A stretch of DNA of 64,000 nucleotides from Clostridia bacterium. GTDB taxonomy: Bacteria; Bacillota; Clostridia; Oscillospirales; Acutalibacteraceae. The notes under the pieces are model-generated. The model worked only from the letters and a program-made list of their open reading frames with translations, did not search any database and was not told the DNA's origin. This document shows positions 35,168 through 43,849 of the stretch, piece after piece (position 1 is the stretch's first letter; each line of letters starts with the position of its first letter). The stretch lies in NCBI GenBank assembly GCA_017409845.1, contig JAFQRY010000001.1, positions 1 through 64,000 of the forward strand, in the 5' to 3' direction. The position numbers and the translations under genes were made by a program.

Positions 35168-35713
35168 ATGGATAACGGTGAAAGTAGCTACCGCCGTTTT
35201 CTTGACGGAGACGAAGATGCATTCGGGGAGCTCCTCGATATGTACAGCGAAAATTTAATATTCTTCATTAACCGCTATGTCCGCAACGTTGCGATAGCGC
35301 AGGAGATTTCGGAGGATGTTTTTGTTGAGCTTCTTATTCACAAAAGAAGATACAATTTCAGAACGTCCTTGAAAACCTATGTCTTTACAATAGCAAGAAA
35401 CAAGGCGGTGGATTATGTCAGACGGTGTGCACGGCATCCCGAATGTGCATATGAATACATAGAAAGCGAAAGCGACAGAAAAAGCCTTGAAGATGAATTT
35501 CTCAGAAAAGAGCAGGAGCGTGAGCTGCACAGAGCAATCGACACGCTTAATGATGACTATAAAACAGTTCTTCACCTTATCTATTTTGAGGATATGAGCT
35601 ATGAGCAGGCAGGCAAGGTTATGAAGAAAAACAGAAAACAGATTGAAAACCTTGTTTACAGAGCAAGACAAGCTCTCAGAAAAGAAATTGAAAAGGAGGC
35701 GAAGCTTCCGTGA
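35168..35713 (+). CDS. RNA polymerase sigma-70 family (ECF-type) factor
   Basis: Sigma factor of 181 residues. Region 2 spans about 10-95 (FLDGDEDAFGELLDMYSEN, then TSLKTYVFTIARNKAVDYVR, the promoter-melting segment). Region 4 spans about 120-175 (YKTVLHLIYFEDMSYEQAGK with the HTH continuing to NLVYRARQALRKEI). Regions 1.1 and 3 are absent, as in ECF factors. CGGAGGTG precedes ATG. The next gene overlaps its stop, and two further exported proteins follow, so it probably directs its own operon in response to an envelope signal. Confidence 0.93.
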   Translation: MDNGESSYRRFLDGDEDAFGELLDMYSENLIFFINRYVRNVAIAQEISEDVFVELLIHKRRYNFRTSLKTYVFTIARNKAVDYVRRCARHPECAYEYIESESDRKSLEDEFLRKEQERELHRAIDTLNDDYKTVLHLIYFEDMSYEQAGKVMKKNRKQIENLVYRARQALRKEIEKEAKLP

Positions 35714-36573
35714 AAAGCAGAGAAGAATACAGAAAAAGCATCTTTGCAAAAAGGGATGCTTTGCTCAGAAAACGCAAAAAAAATATCACAAAAGCAGTGA
35801 CGGGTACGGCGGCAGCAATTGTTATGACCGTTTCGCTCATTGCGGTTCCTGAAATAACGGCAAAGCTCCCGCTTGATTCGGAGCAGGCAACCCCCGATAT
35901 CACAGCAACGCAGGCTATGATTAAAGAAGAAAGCGTTACACAGCAGCATTCCGACTATGACAGCTACGCCGAAAGCGAAGACACAACCGATACCTTTTCC
36001 GAAACCGCAAGCGTAACTTATGCTTATTATTTAACATCGGATGAAACTATCGCCGCAACGGCTTCCGAAACCAAAAAGTCACCCGAAACAGATGAATTTG
36101 CAACAGAATCGGCAGAATCTGTTGAAGAAATGACAAGCAGCACAGAAGCAACCAACAAAAACGAGGAAGTCGCAATTATGGGCGAAATGACGGAACACAG
36201 CACAGTTCACGACGCCGAAAAACCTGCAGACACCGGCAGTGACTACGCTGCAGAAAGCGGCAGTGATTCTCCTGCTCCCGAAGCAGCGGATTCTTCAGAC
36301 GATTATACGCAGGAAGAAATTATTTCGGCGGCAACAACTTATTTACCCGATGACGCCAAAAAACTTGCAGACCCCGAAAATGCCTTTGTAACGGTTACAA
36401 GAACATCCGAGGGCGAGGAATATTACGAAGTAAGATTTGACATTAACGGAAACAAACACAAGATTACTCTGGATGGCGATACTCTTGAGTTTGTTTCGGC
36501 AGAGTCAACAAACGGTTCAACTTCCGAACAGCCTCAGGTACAAACTTCACCGCCCTACAATCCAAACAGTTAA
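35710..36573 (+). CDS. Single-pass membrane protein, candidate anti-sigma factor
   Basis: Protein of 287 residues starting at a GTG that overlaps the sigma factor stop. A short basic cytoplasmic part (SREEYRKSIFAKRDALLRKR, residues 3-22) precedes one TM helix (about 29-48). The outer part is very rich in Ser, Thr and Glu (about 55-205) with low complexity. It ends in a compact 70-residue region (EEIISAATTYLPDDAKKL onward, with YYEVRFDINGNKHKITLDGD), reminiscent of PepSY-like folds. No zinc-finger anti-sigma motif (HxxxCxxC) is present. The position makes an anti-sigma or sensor role likely, but this is inference. Confidence 0.7.
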   Translation: MKSREEYRKSIFAKRDALLRKRKKNITKAVTGTAAAIVMTVSLIAVPEITAKLPLDSEQATPDITATQAMIKEESVTQQHSDYDSYAESEDTTDTFSETASVTYAYYLTSDETIAATASETKKSPETDEFATESAESVEEMTSSTEATNKNEEVAIMGEMTEHSTVHDAEKPADTGSDYAAESGSDSPAPEAADSSDDYTQEEIISAATTYLPDDAKKLADPENAFVTVTRTSEGEEYYEVRFDINGNKHKITLDGDTLEFVSAESTNGSTSEQPQVQTSPPYNPNS

Positions 36574-36585
36574 AGGAGTGATAAT

Positions 36586-37548
36586 ATGCAGGCTTTCTTA
36601 TGGAAAATAATCGCATTTATAGTTTCCGTTCTCCTTCCGTTTCTCAACATTCCGATTGAATTTGAACCGGTTTATCTTACGAACTCTGATGTTGCCGTAA
36701 TTGATTCCTCCCACGGAATTAACATGAAGGAAAATGAACGGTGTAATATATTCTACAGCTATGATGAGTTTATGCTTTACTGCAGCACATTAAACACATC
36801 GGACGAAATGAAGAAATATGCAGAAACAATTGACAAGGCTTTTTTCAAAGATAAGAATCTGGTTATAATCGATGTTGCCCGTGCTAATGCAGTAGAAAGG
36901 GTATATTTGAATTCCGCTGTTGAAAACGGAACAACTCTTTCTCTAGGATATACGCTTGCATCCGATCTTTATGGAGGTATAGATGTCATTTGTTACGATT
37001 CAATCTGCGTAAAAACAAGCAAGCTTATCAATGAAGTTGAAATTACAAGCAGAGAAAAAGTGCATCTTCCTTTCTACAACGTAGAATCGTGTTCTTTTTT
37101 CAGCATAGTTGACGCAGTAAAATCCGATAACCCCGAAGAAGAAATTGACCTGACAGAAGAAATTGACCTGACATATGTTTTTGAGGATTATGAAAGCTGG
37201 CAGATTTTTCTAGCAGAAAGCGGGTGGGAATTCAGCGGATATACAGAGAAAATAAACGAAGAGCTTTTTGAAAGCAACAATCTCGGTCTTGTTTTCAGTC
37301 CGATAAGCAACTCGGCAACCGAAACAAGAATAGCTGATTTTAATCCGTATTCTGACGAAAAAGAAATGGAACTTATCTGCTATAATGTTTCACAGCCTAC
37401 GGTTAAATGGGCATTTCCATATTTCGGAACAGGCTATAATGCAGTCTTTATAAAAACATCAAAAGCAACAGAAACAATCAGCGCAACCTATATTGATTGT
37501 TCTGTTCCTTTTATGCTTGACCGCACGCTTCCGATACCGATGAGGTGA
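36586..37548 (+). CDS. Exported protein with duplicated sensor-like domain, unknown function
   Basis: Protein of 320 residues, function unknown. N-terminal hydrophobic segment (LWKIIAFIVSVLLPFLNIPI) suggests a signal or anchor. Two similar halves are visible: residues about 45-150 (SYDEFMLYCSTL ... KAFFKDKNLVIIDV ... CVKTSK) and about 195-310 (DYESWQIFLAES ... EELFESNNLGLVFSP ... FIKTSK). They are joined by a short EEIDLT repeat. The FFKDKNLVIIDV segment matches the outer sensor of the BlaR1-like protein at 18014. AAAGGAG precedes ATG. It sits between a candidate anti-sigma factor and a serpin in one operon. Confidence 0.75.
   Translation: MQAFLWKIIAFIVSVLLPFLNIPIEFEPVYLTNSDVAVIDSSHGINMKENERCNIFYSYDEFMLYCSTLNTSDEMKKYAETIDKAFFKDKNLVIIDVARANAVERVYLNSAVENGTTLSLGYTLASDLYGGIDVICYDSICVKTSKLINEVEITSREKVHLPFYNVESCSFFSIVDAVKSDNPEEEIDLTEEIDLTYVFEDYESWQIFLAESGWEFSGYTEKINEELFESNNLGLVFSPISNSATETRIADFNPYSDEKEMELICYNVSQPTVKWAFPYFGTGYNAVFIKTSKATETISATYIDCSVPFMLDRTLPIPMR
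37138..37173. repeat. Two perfect 18-base tandem repeats inside the exported protein gene
   Basis: GAAGAAATTGACCTGACA occurs twice in tandem and in frame, encoding EEIDLTEEIDLT in the linker between the two protein halves. The perfect identity points to a recent slippage duplication, and the unit could vary between strains. Confidence 0.9.
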
Positions 37549-37553
37549 TGAAA

Positions 37554-38969
37554 ATGAAAAGAATTATATCAATAATTCTCACCTTTTCAATGATGCTCTG
37601 TCTGTTTTCCTGCACGGATGGCAAGGATAACAGAGAAATCACGGTTAACGGTGAGAATGCTTCAAACACAGAAAATCAAATTGAAAGCATAACCAAAAAG
37701 ATTGTTACAACCATTGCAGAGGTTGTCAGCGATATTCAGCCGACCGAAAAAGAAACCGAAATCGCAGTATCTGACCCGATATCGGCTGTTCAGGGCGGCG
37801 GACTCTGTCAGCCGCAAGCGGCTATACGTGGAACAACAGACCTTGCAATCAGTCTTCTAAAAAATACGCTTGACACTCCGAATGCGGTTATCTCTCCCGT
37901 TTCGGTTGCAATAGCTCTGACAATGGCAGGCAGCGGTGCCAAGGACAAAACGCTCGATGAATTCCAAAAAATTCTCGGCAGCAGTATGTCGGGAATGCAG
38001 GGCTTTGTTGAAAGCTATTTAAACACGGTCAATTCCAATCCCGACCTTGGAATAAACCTTGCAAATTCCGTGTGGTTCAATGCTCAGAAGGGAAGACTGA
38101 ATGTAAATTCACGCTTTGAAGAGCTTTGCAAAAACCGTTTTCATGCCGATATATTCAAAGAAGAATTCGCCTCCGCAACGGCAGACAGAATCAACAAATG
38201 GATAAGCGATAAAACCGACGGAAAGATAGAAAAGGTTCTTGAAGAAATACCCGACGAAGCCGTTGCATATCTTATCAACACCGTGCTTTTTGAAGCGGAA
38301 TGGGCAGGAAATTATACCTCGCGGGATGTTGTTCCCAACTTTCTTTTCACAACCGCTGACGGCAGAAAGCAGAGCGTTACCATGCTCAAGTCGGTTGAGC
38401 CCGTCAACGATACTGTCAATTTCAAACTTGGAAAAACCGAGGCTCTGATCAAGGATTACAAAAACGGATATAAGTTCGTCGCCATGCTTCCAAATGAGGG
38501 TGTTTCGATTGAAAAAGCTCTTGAAAGCCTTGACGGTCAGGAATTTGTGAACGCCGTCACAAAAAAGAATGTTAACGAAAACGGAGAATTTCTCGTTGGA
38601 ATTCACCCTCTGATTGTTTATCTGCCGAAGTTTGAGTCTGAATGCAAATTCACTCTCGCTGAGACCCTCAAAGCAATGGGAATGACAAAATCATTCAGCT
38701 CCCGTGATGCCGATTTTTCGGATATGGCAACATCATCGAGAGGAAACATTTTTATCAATGAAGTTTTTCATAACACTTATATTAAACTCGATGAAAAAGG
38801 AACAAAGGCTGCCGCTTCAACCGCGGTTGAAATGTTTGACGAATGTGCTTCAGAGCCGCCCGAAACAACAAAAGAGCTCAGATTTGACAGACCTTTTATC
38901 TATGTTATCGTTTCGCCGGAAGGAATACCCCTTTTCGCAGGCACGGTAACGGATTTTGAGGCAGGATAA
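37554..38969 (+). CDS. Serpin lipoprotein
   Basis: Serine protease inhibitor of 471 residues. Lipoprotein signal MKRIISIILTFSMMLCLFSC ends at the lipidated Cys 20. An 80-residue linker rich in Glu/Thr/Ser leads to a full serpin domain: NAVISPVSVAIALTMAGSGA near 108, NLANSVWFNAQ near 166, AYLINTVLFEAEWAGNY near 237, FHNTYIKLDEKGTKAAAST near 403 (hinge with small residues, typical of inhibitory serpins), then the reactive loop (AVEMFDECASEPPE) and FDRPFIYVIVS near 440. Inhibitory gut serpins are known from Eubacterium siraeum. The start is ATG 37554, five bases after GAGGTGA; GTG/ATG codons at 37545 and 37548 are alternatives. Last gene of the sigma-factor operon. Confidence 0.92.
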   Translation: MKRIISIILTFSMMLCLFSCTDGKDNREITVNGENASNTENQIESITKKIVTTIAEVVSDIQPTEKETEIAVSDPISAVQGGGLCQPQAAIRGTTDLAISLLKNTLDTPNAVISPVSVAIALTMAGSGAKDKTLDEFQKILGSSMSGMQGFVESYLNTVNSNPDLGINLANSVWFNAQKGRLNVNSRFEELCKNRFHADIFKEEFASATADRINKWISDKTDGKIEKVLEEIPDEAVAYLINTVLFEAEWAGNYTSRDVVPNFLFTTADGRKQSVTMLKSVEPVNDTVNFKLGKTEALIKDYKNGYKFVAMLPNEGVSIEKALESLDGQEFVNAVTKKNVNENGEFLVGIHPLIVYLPKFESECKFTLAETLKAMGMTKSFSSRDADFSDMATSSRGNIFINEVFHNTYIKLDEKGTKAAASTAVEMFDECASEPPETTKELRFDRPFIYVIVSPEGIPLFAGTVTDFEAG

Positions 38970-38977
38970 AAATTAAT

Positions 38978-39012
38978 CACCCCTGAAAAACTTCAGAAGT
39001 TTTTCGGGGGTG
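38978..39012. terminator. Bidirectional terminator after the serpin operon
   Basis: Sixteen-base arms CACCCCTGAAAAACTT / AAGTTTTTCGGGGGTG with one mismatch and a CAG loop, between convergent genes. Confidence 0.85.
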
Positions 39013-39022
39013 TTATTGCATC

Positions 39023-40648
39023 TCACGGCTGAGGAACAACGGGGTGATCCTCGCTTATGTGTTCGATTGTTATAAAGTTATTTCTTGCGGCGTATGCCCA
39101 TTTCATTCTGAAAGCTTTGCATGCACCGTCAACGGGCATATAGAGCTGGCCTTCACAGCCTCTGAAAACCTCGCTTCCGAGGTCAATTTCTCCGTCGGGC
39201 GTTTTTGCAAAACGGCTTCCCTCGGTGAAAACAGCTTCTTTTCCGTAAAGGTGGAGAGTAACTTTTCCTTCTTCTCTTATGTCAACGCCGCCCGCAAATC
39301 TTATCATTGTTGCAAAAGCGATATACCACTCGCCGTCCTTGCAGACTGCGGGAGTTGAAGCATTGCAGAGTCCGAGGTCAACGCCTTTATAGAAAACTCT
39401 CGTTCTTCCGGGTCCGAATATCGGTGCAACACGGTAGGGTCTGATTTCATCCTTTGATTTGTCAATAATGCATTCATCAACAATTCTGCCGTCGTCAAGC
39501 TCGGTTATCATTGATATTCTGTCTCCGTCAACCTCAATGATTGCAAAGGCAGAAACCTGCTCCTCCTGAGGATAGAAGGATGCATGCCACACCTTGTCGG
39601 TTGTTTTTGTGCCGGGAGGATTGAAGTTTGCATTGCCGATCTCATAATGAACGGTACCCTGCGAAGGTCTGTCAAATATTTCTTCGTTTTTGATCGGGAA
39701 AGAACGGGAGAAATTATGCTCATGTCCCGAAAAAATAACATCAAGCATTTCCACCGCTTCACGCATCATGGGATATGTATCGTCATTTGCAAGATTGGGT
39801 CCCGCATAATATATCGGAAAATGATGAACACCGAATTTCCATGTCTTTCCGCATTCCGCAATATCCTTCTTTGCCCACTCGTTCATAAGCTCGGGCTCGT
39901 TTACGCCGAAAACATTGAAATGTGCATCACCGTAGTTGAAGGAATATATTTCCGTCTGCCAGCCCTCGGGACCGTTTTTAGGATAGGAATACTCAAGCTG
40001 CGTATTGAAAAACTCGGCAGGCTCGGCATAATAACGGCTGACCTCCTCGGGAAAATACTGAGCAAAGCCTCTGTTATCGTGGTTGCCGCAGCTCATCATA
40101 TAGGGCAGATGCTCAATTATGCCCTCCATGCCCTCAAACATTGCGTTCCATTGGATTTCATGCTGACCGCAATTGGTGTTATCGCCTGCAGTAAGAATAA
40201 ACTTAACATCGGGATATTTTTCAAGTGCTGCCTTCAGAAACTTATTAAGTGTTGAATAATCGGGATTATAGTGGTCGTTATCCTTCTGATGGTCGGAAAT
40301 CGCAATAAACCTGAATTTTTTCAGATTTTCTTCTTCGGTTTCAAACCAATATTCATCGCTGCGGTTTTCGTTGCTGCCACAGGTATAATAATATCTCGTG
40401 CAGGGCTTCAGGTTTTTAGGAATTGCCCAGAAAATATTGCTCGTATTCACATCGCTTCTGAAAGGCTTGACAATCGCATCAAGCCTCATTTTTTCGCCGT
40501 CTTTTTCATAGTATTCAAGATATCCGCTTTCCACATCGGCAGAGGAACGCCAGGTTACGGTCATTGAGGTTTTTGCATCGCCCGAAATGCTGACCATGAT
40601 ATGGTCGGGCTTTTCTGTTGCAAGTCTTAAATTAGGTATTCTTTCCAT
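39023..40648 (-). CDS. Purple acid phosphatase-like metallophosphoesterase
   Basis: Protein of 541 residues. An N-terminal fibronectin-III-like domain (MVSISGDAKTSMTVTWRS near residue 18, TRYYYTCG near 85) precedes a calcineurin-like phosphatase: ISDHQKDND near 119, LTAGDNTNCG near 155, SCGNHDNRG near 190, VHHFPIYY near 275 and SGHEHNFSRS near 308. The C-terminal 110 residues (VPVDGACKAF near the end) resemble the stalk/copper-amine-oxidase N-like domain of envelope proteins. No signal peptide is seen, odd for such an architecture. It lies one base from an alpha-galactosidase and may share its transcript. Confidence 0.87.
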   Translation of the reverse strand: MERIPNLRLATEKPDHIMVSISGDAKTSMTVTWRSSADVESGYLEYYEKDGEKMRLDAIVKPFRSDVNTSNIFWAIPKNLKPCTRYYYTCGSNENRSDEYWFETEEENLKKFRFIAISDHQKDNDHYNPDYSTLNKFLKAALEKYPDVKFILTAGDNTNCGQHEIQWNAMFEGMEGIIEHLPYMMSCGNHDNRGFAQYFPEEVSRYYAEPAEFFNTQLEYSYPKNGPEGWQTEIYSFNYGDAHFNVFGVNEPELMNEWAKKDIAECGKTWKFGVHHFPIYYAGPNLANDDTYPMMREAVEMLDVIFSGHEHNFSRSFPIKNEEIFDRPSQGTVHYEIGNANFNPPGTKTTDKVWHASFYPQEEQVSAFAIIEVDGDRISMITELDDGRIVDECIIDKSKDEIRPYRVAPIFGPGRTRVFYKGVDLGLCNASTPAVCKDGEWYIAFATMIRFAGGVDIREEGKVTLHLYGKEAVFTEGSRFAKTPDGEIDLGSEVFRGCEGQLYMPVDGACKAFRMKWAYAARNNFITIEHISEDHPVVPQP

Positions 40649-40649
40649 A

Positions 40650-41957
40650 TTATTTCACCCTGATTCTGAAAAGTCTTGCTCCGTGAGAGTTAACCTCAGC
40701 GAAAAACTCACCGTCGGTCACGGTATATTCCTCATGCTTCCACATATCCCACACGGAATATTTTATGCCGCCGATTGAAATATCGGTAATATCAAAGGAA
40801 ATCTCTCTTGCTTCGTCATCGGTATTGAAAAGGGCAACATATCTGCAGTTTTCACCCTTTGAGGTCCAGATGATTTCGCCCTTGCCGTCGGTTTCTTCAC
40901 GGCTGAACTGCTTTGCTCCGCTTGAATTCTTAAGCATTTCAATAAGCTCTCTGTTCTGAAGGAGCGAAAGAGTAAACTCATCGTTTTCACGCATTTCGCC
41001 GCCCATCATAAGCGGTGAACGGAAGATACCCCAGAGGGTCATCATTGTTATCTGTTCATCCTTTGTGAAGCGGGTATATCTGTTTCTGTATTCGGGGAGC
41101 TTTTCGGTTTTCTGTATTCTTCCGAGGGGAAGCATATCACAATCGGGCCATGCACCGGGCTGAACATAATCCTGCCAAGCGTAGCAGCGTTCAAACATTG
41201 CATGAAGCTTGCTCCATTCATCCCAGAAATCGCCCGTCATACGCCACATGTTTGCGTTTGCTGCAAGATGCTCATGCTCCCATACAGGTGCAGGGCCGGG
41301 AGAAAGGCTGAGCACCATATCCCTGCCGCAGTTATCAATGGCCTTGCGGAGCATTTCGATTTCTTCTCTGCCTGCATACGGATTATCGGGCCACATTTCG
41401 GTGTTGGCTATATCGTCACATTTGACATAGTCAACTCCCCATTCGGCATAGAGCTCAAAAATTGAATTATAATATTCCTGTGCACCCTTTTTATGAGTTT
41501 CGAGACCGTACATATCGGGATTCCACGGACAAATTGAGGAGGGCTTTGCAATATCCCTTGCCGTAACACCCTCACACTTGATTTTTGTGTTCATATGTGC
41601 AGCCTGTCTGGGAATACCTCTCATAATATGGATGCCGAATTTAAGTCCGAGCGAATGAACATAATCCGCAATCGGTCTGAAGCCCTTTCCGCCTGCAGAT
41701 GAAGGAAATCTTTCAACCGAAGGTATGAGCCTTGAATATTCATCCATGCAAAGAGGTGCAAAATAATGATAATAAAAGCTGTCAGCTGTCGGCTCAGACC
41801 ACTGAATATCGCAAACGATATATTCCCAGCCGTAATCCTTAAGATGCTTTGCCATATAGTCGGCATTGCCTATAAGCTGTTCTTCATTGACGGCGGCACC
41901 GTAGCAATCCCAGCTGTTCCAGCCCATGGGAGGGGTCGGTGCAAGTCTTTTATGCAT
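40650..41957 (-). CDS. GH27 alpha-galactosidase
   Basis: Retaining glycosidase, 435 residues, no signal peptide, so cytoplasmic. GH27 signatures: LAPTPPMGWNSWDCYGAAV at residue 4, DYGWEYIVCDIQWSEP near 44, WGVDYVKCDDIAN near 172 (nucleophile Asp), and SLSPGP near 207. Acid/base Asp lies in the following WRMTGDFWDEW near 229. A C-terminal beta domain ends at ARLFRIRVK. Start at ATG 41957 because AAGGA lies nine bases upstream; a TTG at 41966 is in frame. Follows the rlmA-type gene by five bases. Likely degrades imported alpha-galactosides. Confidence 0.93.
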   Translation of the reverse strand: MHKRLAPTPPMGWNSWDCYGAAVNEEQLIGNADYMAKHLKDYGWEYIVCDIQWSEPTADSFYYHYFAPLCMDEYSRLIPSVERFPSSAGGKGFRPIADYVHSLGLKFGIHIMRGIPRQAAHMNTKIKCEGVTARDIAKPSSICPWNPDMYGLETHKKGAQEYYNSIFELYAEWGVDYVKCDDIANTEMWPDNPYAGREEIEMLRKAIDNCGRDMVLSLSPGPAPVWEHEHLAANANMWRMTGDFWDEWSKLHAMFERCYAWQDYVQPGAWPDCDMLPLGRIQKTEKLPEYRNRYTRFTKDEQITMMTLWGIFRSPLMMGGEMRENDEFTLSLLQNRELIEMLKNSSGAKQFSREETDGKGEIIWTSKGENCRYVALFNTDDEAREISFDITDISIGGIKYSVWDMWKHEEYTVTDGEFFAEVNSHGARLFRIRVK

Positions 41958-41962
41958 ATTTA

Positions 41963-42781
41963 TCAATCCTTCCGATAAATTCTTATTTCAAATTCAGCCC
42001 CGGTTTCAAGGCTGTCAATATTATTGATTTTTCGTTGGTCGTCAGCACCCGTTTTGTAGTAATAAGGTGTCATTCTGAAAAGATTCTGTATTGCTTCGTT
42101 TGAAAGAAGCATGATGCGGCCGCTGATTCTGCGTATATCCTCCACGGTGAAGCCTTCAACATCCGTTTTCGGTATATCGTTGAGATACGGCTTGTCATAT
42201 ATTGCAGCTTTAAGCTCAAACAGATGCCTTTCAAGCGGTATCACTCTTATCATAATTCCGCCTTTTTTCAGCACGCGGCAATATTCGCCGTCTGCTTCGG
42301 GAGAGAAAATATTCAAAAGCAAATCCGCCGAAGCATCGGCAAACGGAAGGTCAAAAACACTTGCAACCGCAGCAGGAATGCCGCTTTTTCGCTTTGAGGC
42401 AAATTCAAGAGCGTCCTTTGAAATATCAACTCCGTAAAACGAAACATTTTTTCCGTTTTCGAGAAGCTTTTGCTTTATTCCCGAGGAATACCAGCCTTCA
42501 CCGCAGCCCGCATCAATAACACAGCTGCCGTTTTCAAGAAAGCTGTTGCAGACCTCAAAAATTTCATCACGCAGAAATCCGTAGTAATCCCCGTCAAGAA
42601 AGTCTCTTCTTGCTCTTATCATCACGCGGTCATCTCCGTGTCTTTTGGCAGAAGACTTCTGTGTCTGCAGAAGATTGACATAGCCGAATTTTGATTTATC
42701 AAAGCAATGACCTTTTTCGCATCTGTAAAGCTTCTCTTCTTCAGAAAGCGTATTGCGGCAAACGGGACAGATAAAATTCAT
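41963..42781 (-). CDS. RlmA-type 23S rRNA (guanine-N1) methyltransferase
   Basis: Methyltransferase of 272 residues. The N-terminal zinc finger (FICPVCRNTL ... YRCEKGHCFDKSKFGYVNLL) and the following SAKRHGDDRVMIRARRDFLD are diagnostic for RlmA (G745) and TlrB (G748) enzymes. The SAM motif CVIDAGCGEGWYSSGI lies near residue 86. In Gram-positives this group can give tylosin/mycinosyl-macrolide tolerance when G748 is methylated; the position cannot be told from sequence here. It starts one base after the sugar epimerase gene upstream. Confidence 0.92.
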   Translation of the reverse strand: MNFICPVCRNTLSEEEKLYRCEKGHCFDKSKFGYVNLLQTQKSSAKRHGDDRVMIRARRDFLDGDYYGFLRDEIFEVCNSFLENGSCVIDAGCGEGWYSSGIKQKLLENGKNVSFYGVDISKDALEFASKRKSGIPAAVASVFDLPFADASADLLLNIFSPEADGEYCRVLKKGGIMIRVIPLERHLFELKAAIYDKPYLNDIPKTDVEGFTVEDIRRISGRIMLLSNEAIQNLFRMTPYYYKTGADDQRKINNIDSLETGAEFEIRIYRKD

Positions 42782-42782
42782 A

Positions 42783-43646
42783 TCAGTTACCTTTATATCC
42801 GTTAATTATTTTAATCATTTCTCTGCCCACATCGTGCATGAATTTTTCGCATGCAGGAAGCATGGCATCGGGGAAAAGACGGAGAAATCCGTCAGCCTCA
42901 TATGTAAAATTGCCTGAGTAGTCAATATCGGCAAGTGCCCTGAGGATTGAATCCCAGTCCATTTCCGAAAGATAAGGAAGAGTGTGTGTATCATGGATAT
43001 TATCATTATCGTGTATATGAAGACAGCCGAGTCTGCTGCCCATAGCCCTTATCATGGAAGCGGCATCATCGCCCACAAGACCGCAGTGACCGAGGTCAAG
43101 GCAGGCAGTGAAGTTTTCTTTATTGACCGCATCAACATAGCGGTTGAAATCTTCAGCAACGCTGCAGACATTGGGAACGATTTTTCTGAGCTCACCGTTC
43201 CAGCCCCACATATTTTCGAGTGCTATTTTAACACCGTAATCCTTTGCATAAGGTTCAAGGGTGTGATACATTTCCATGTTGCGTTCAAACTGATTTTCCT
43301 TGAATACGCAAGGATGAACAACGCATATTTTTGCATCAAGCATACCTGAAATTTCAAGAGCTCTTTTAACCTTATCCATTGTTTTTGCGGTATATTCCGC
43401 ATCATTTTCTTTCATCGGCGGAAACGGTGCGTGTGACTGCTCAAAGGTTACGGAATAACCCTCTGCAATTTTTCTTATTTCTTTTATATGCTCTTTATAT
43501 GACGGAGTATTGAGAAGATTGTCATCCTCACTCATGCAGAACATCGAATAATCAATTCCGTCAAATCCGCTTTCACAGATTATTTTTATTGCCTTTTCAT
43601 CTCCGAAGCGTTCGGATAAAACCTCTGTCTGAGTTACAAGCTTCAC
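42783..43646 (-). CDS. Sugar phosphate isomerase/epimerase
   Basis: Xylose-isomerase-like TIM barrel, 287 residues, starting at GTG with AAAGGAG 12 bases upstream. Landmarks: GFDGIDYSMFC near residue 28, EQSHAPFPP near 75, ICVVHPCVF near 106, KIALENMWGW near 138 (metal Glu), ACLDLGHCGL near 179 (Asp, His), LHIHDNDN near 213 and FTYEADGFL near 250 (last Glu). It is the first gene of a leftward group with an rRNA methyltransferase, alpha-galactosidase and phosphatase. Substrate unknown. Confidence 0.88.
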   Translation of the reverse strand: MKLVTQTEVLSERFGDEKAIKIICESGFDGIDYSMFCMSEDDNLLNTPSYKEHIKEIRKIAEGYSVTFEQSHAPFPPMKENDAEYTAKTMDKVKRALEISGMLDAKICVVHPCVFKENQFERNMEMYHTLEPYAKDYGVKIALENMWGWNGELRKIVPNVCSVAEDFNRYVDAVNKENFTACLDLGHCGLVGDDAASMIRAMGSRLGCLHIHDNDNIHDTHTLPYLSEMDWDSILRALADIDYSGNFTYEADGFLRLFPDAMLPACEKFMHDVGREMIKIINGYKGN

Positions 43647-43778
43647 GGCTGATTCAGTCTCCTTTACTGTATTATAATTTTATTAATAAAGAATTGTTGT
43701 TAACAAAAACATACATATTATATCATCTAAAATGCATATCTACAAGCGTTATGTAACAATAATTTTATATTTTGTCAG

Positions 43779-43807
43779 TTGACATATCAGTCAAAATAAT
43801 ATAAAAT
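43779..43807 (+). promoter_or_regulatory. Promoter and possible operator of the TetR-family gene
   Basis: TTGACA (43779-43784), 17-base spacer, TAAAAT (43802-43807). The imperfect palindrome TTGAC-N6-GTCAA spans 43779-43794 and lies over the -35 and spacer, a good candidate autoregulatory operator; a wider ATTTTG/CAAAAT pair surrounds it. Confidence 0.6.
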
Positions 43808-43849
43808 AACATAAATGGGAAAGAAAAAATTCAAAAGAGGTGCATAATT

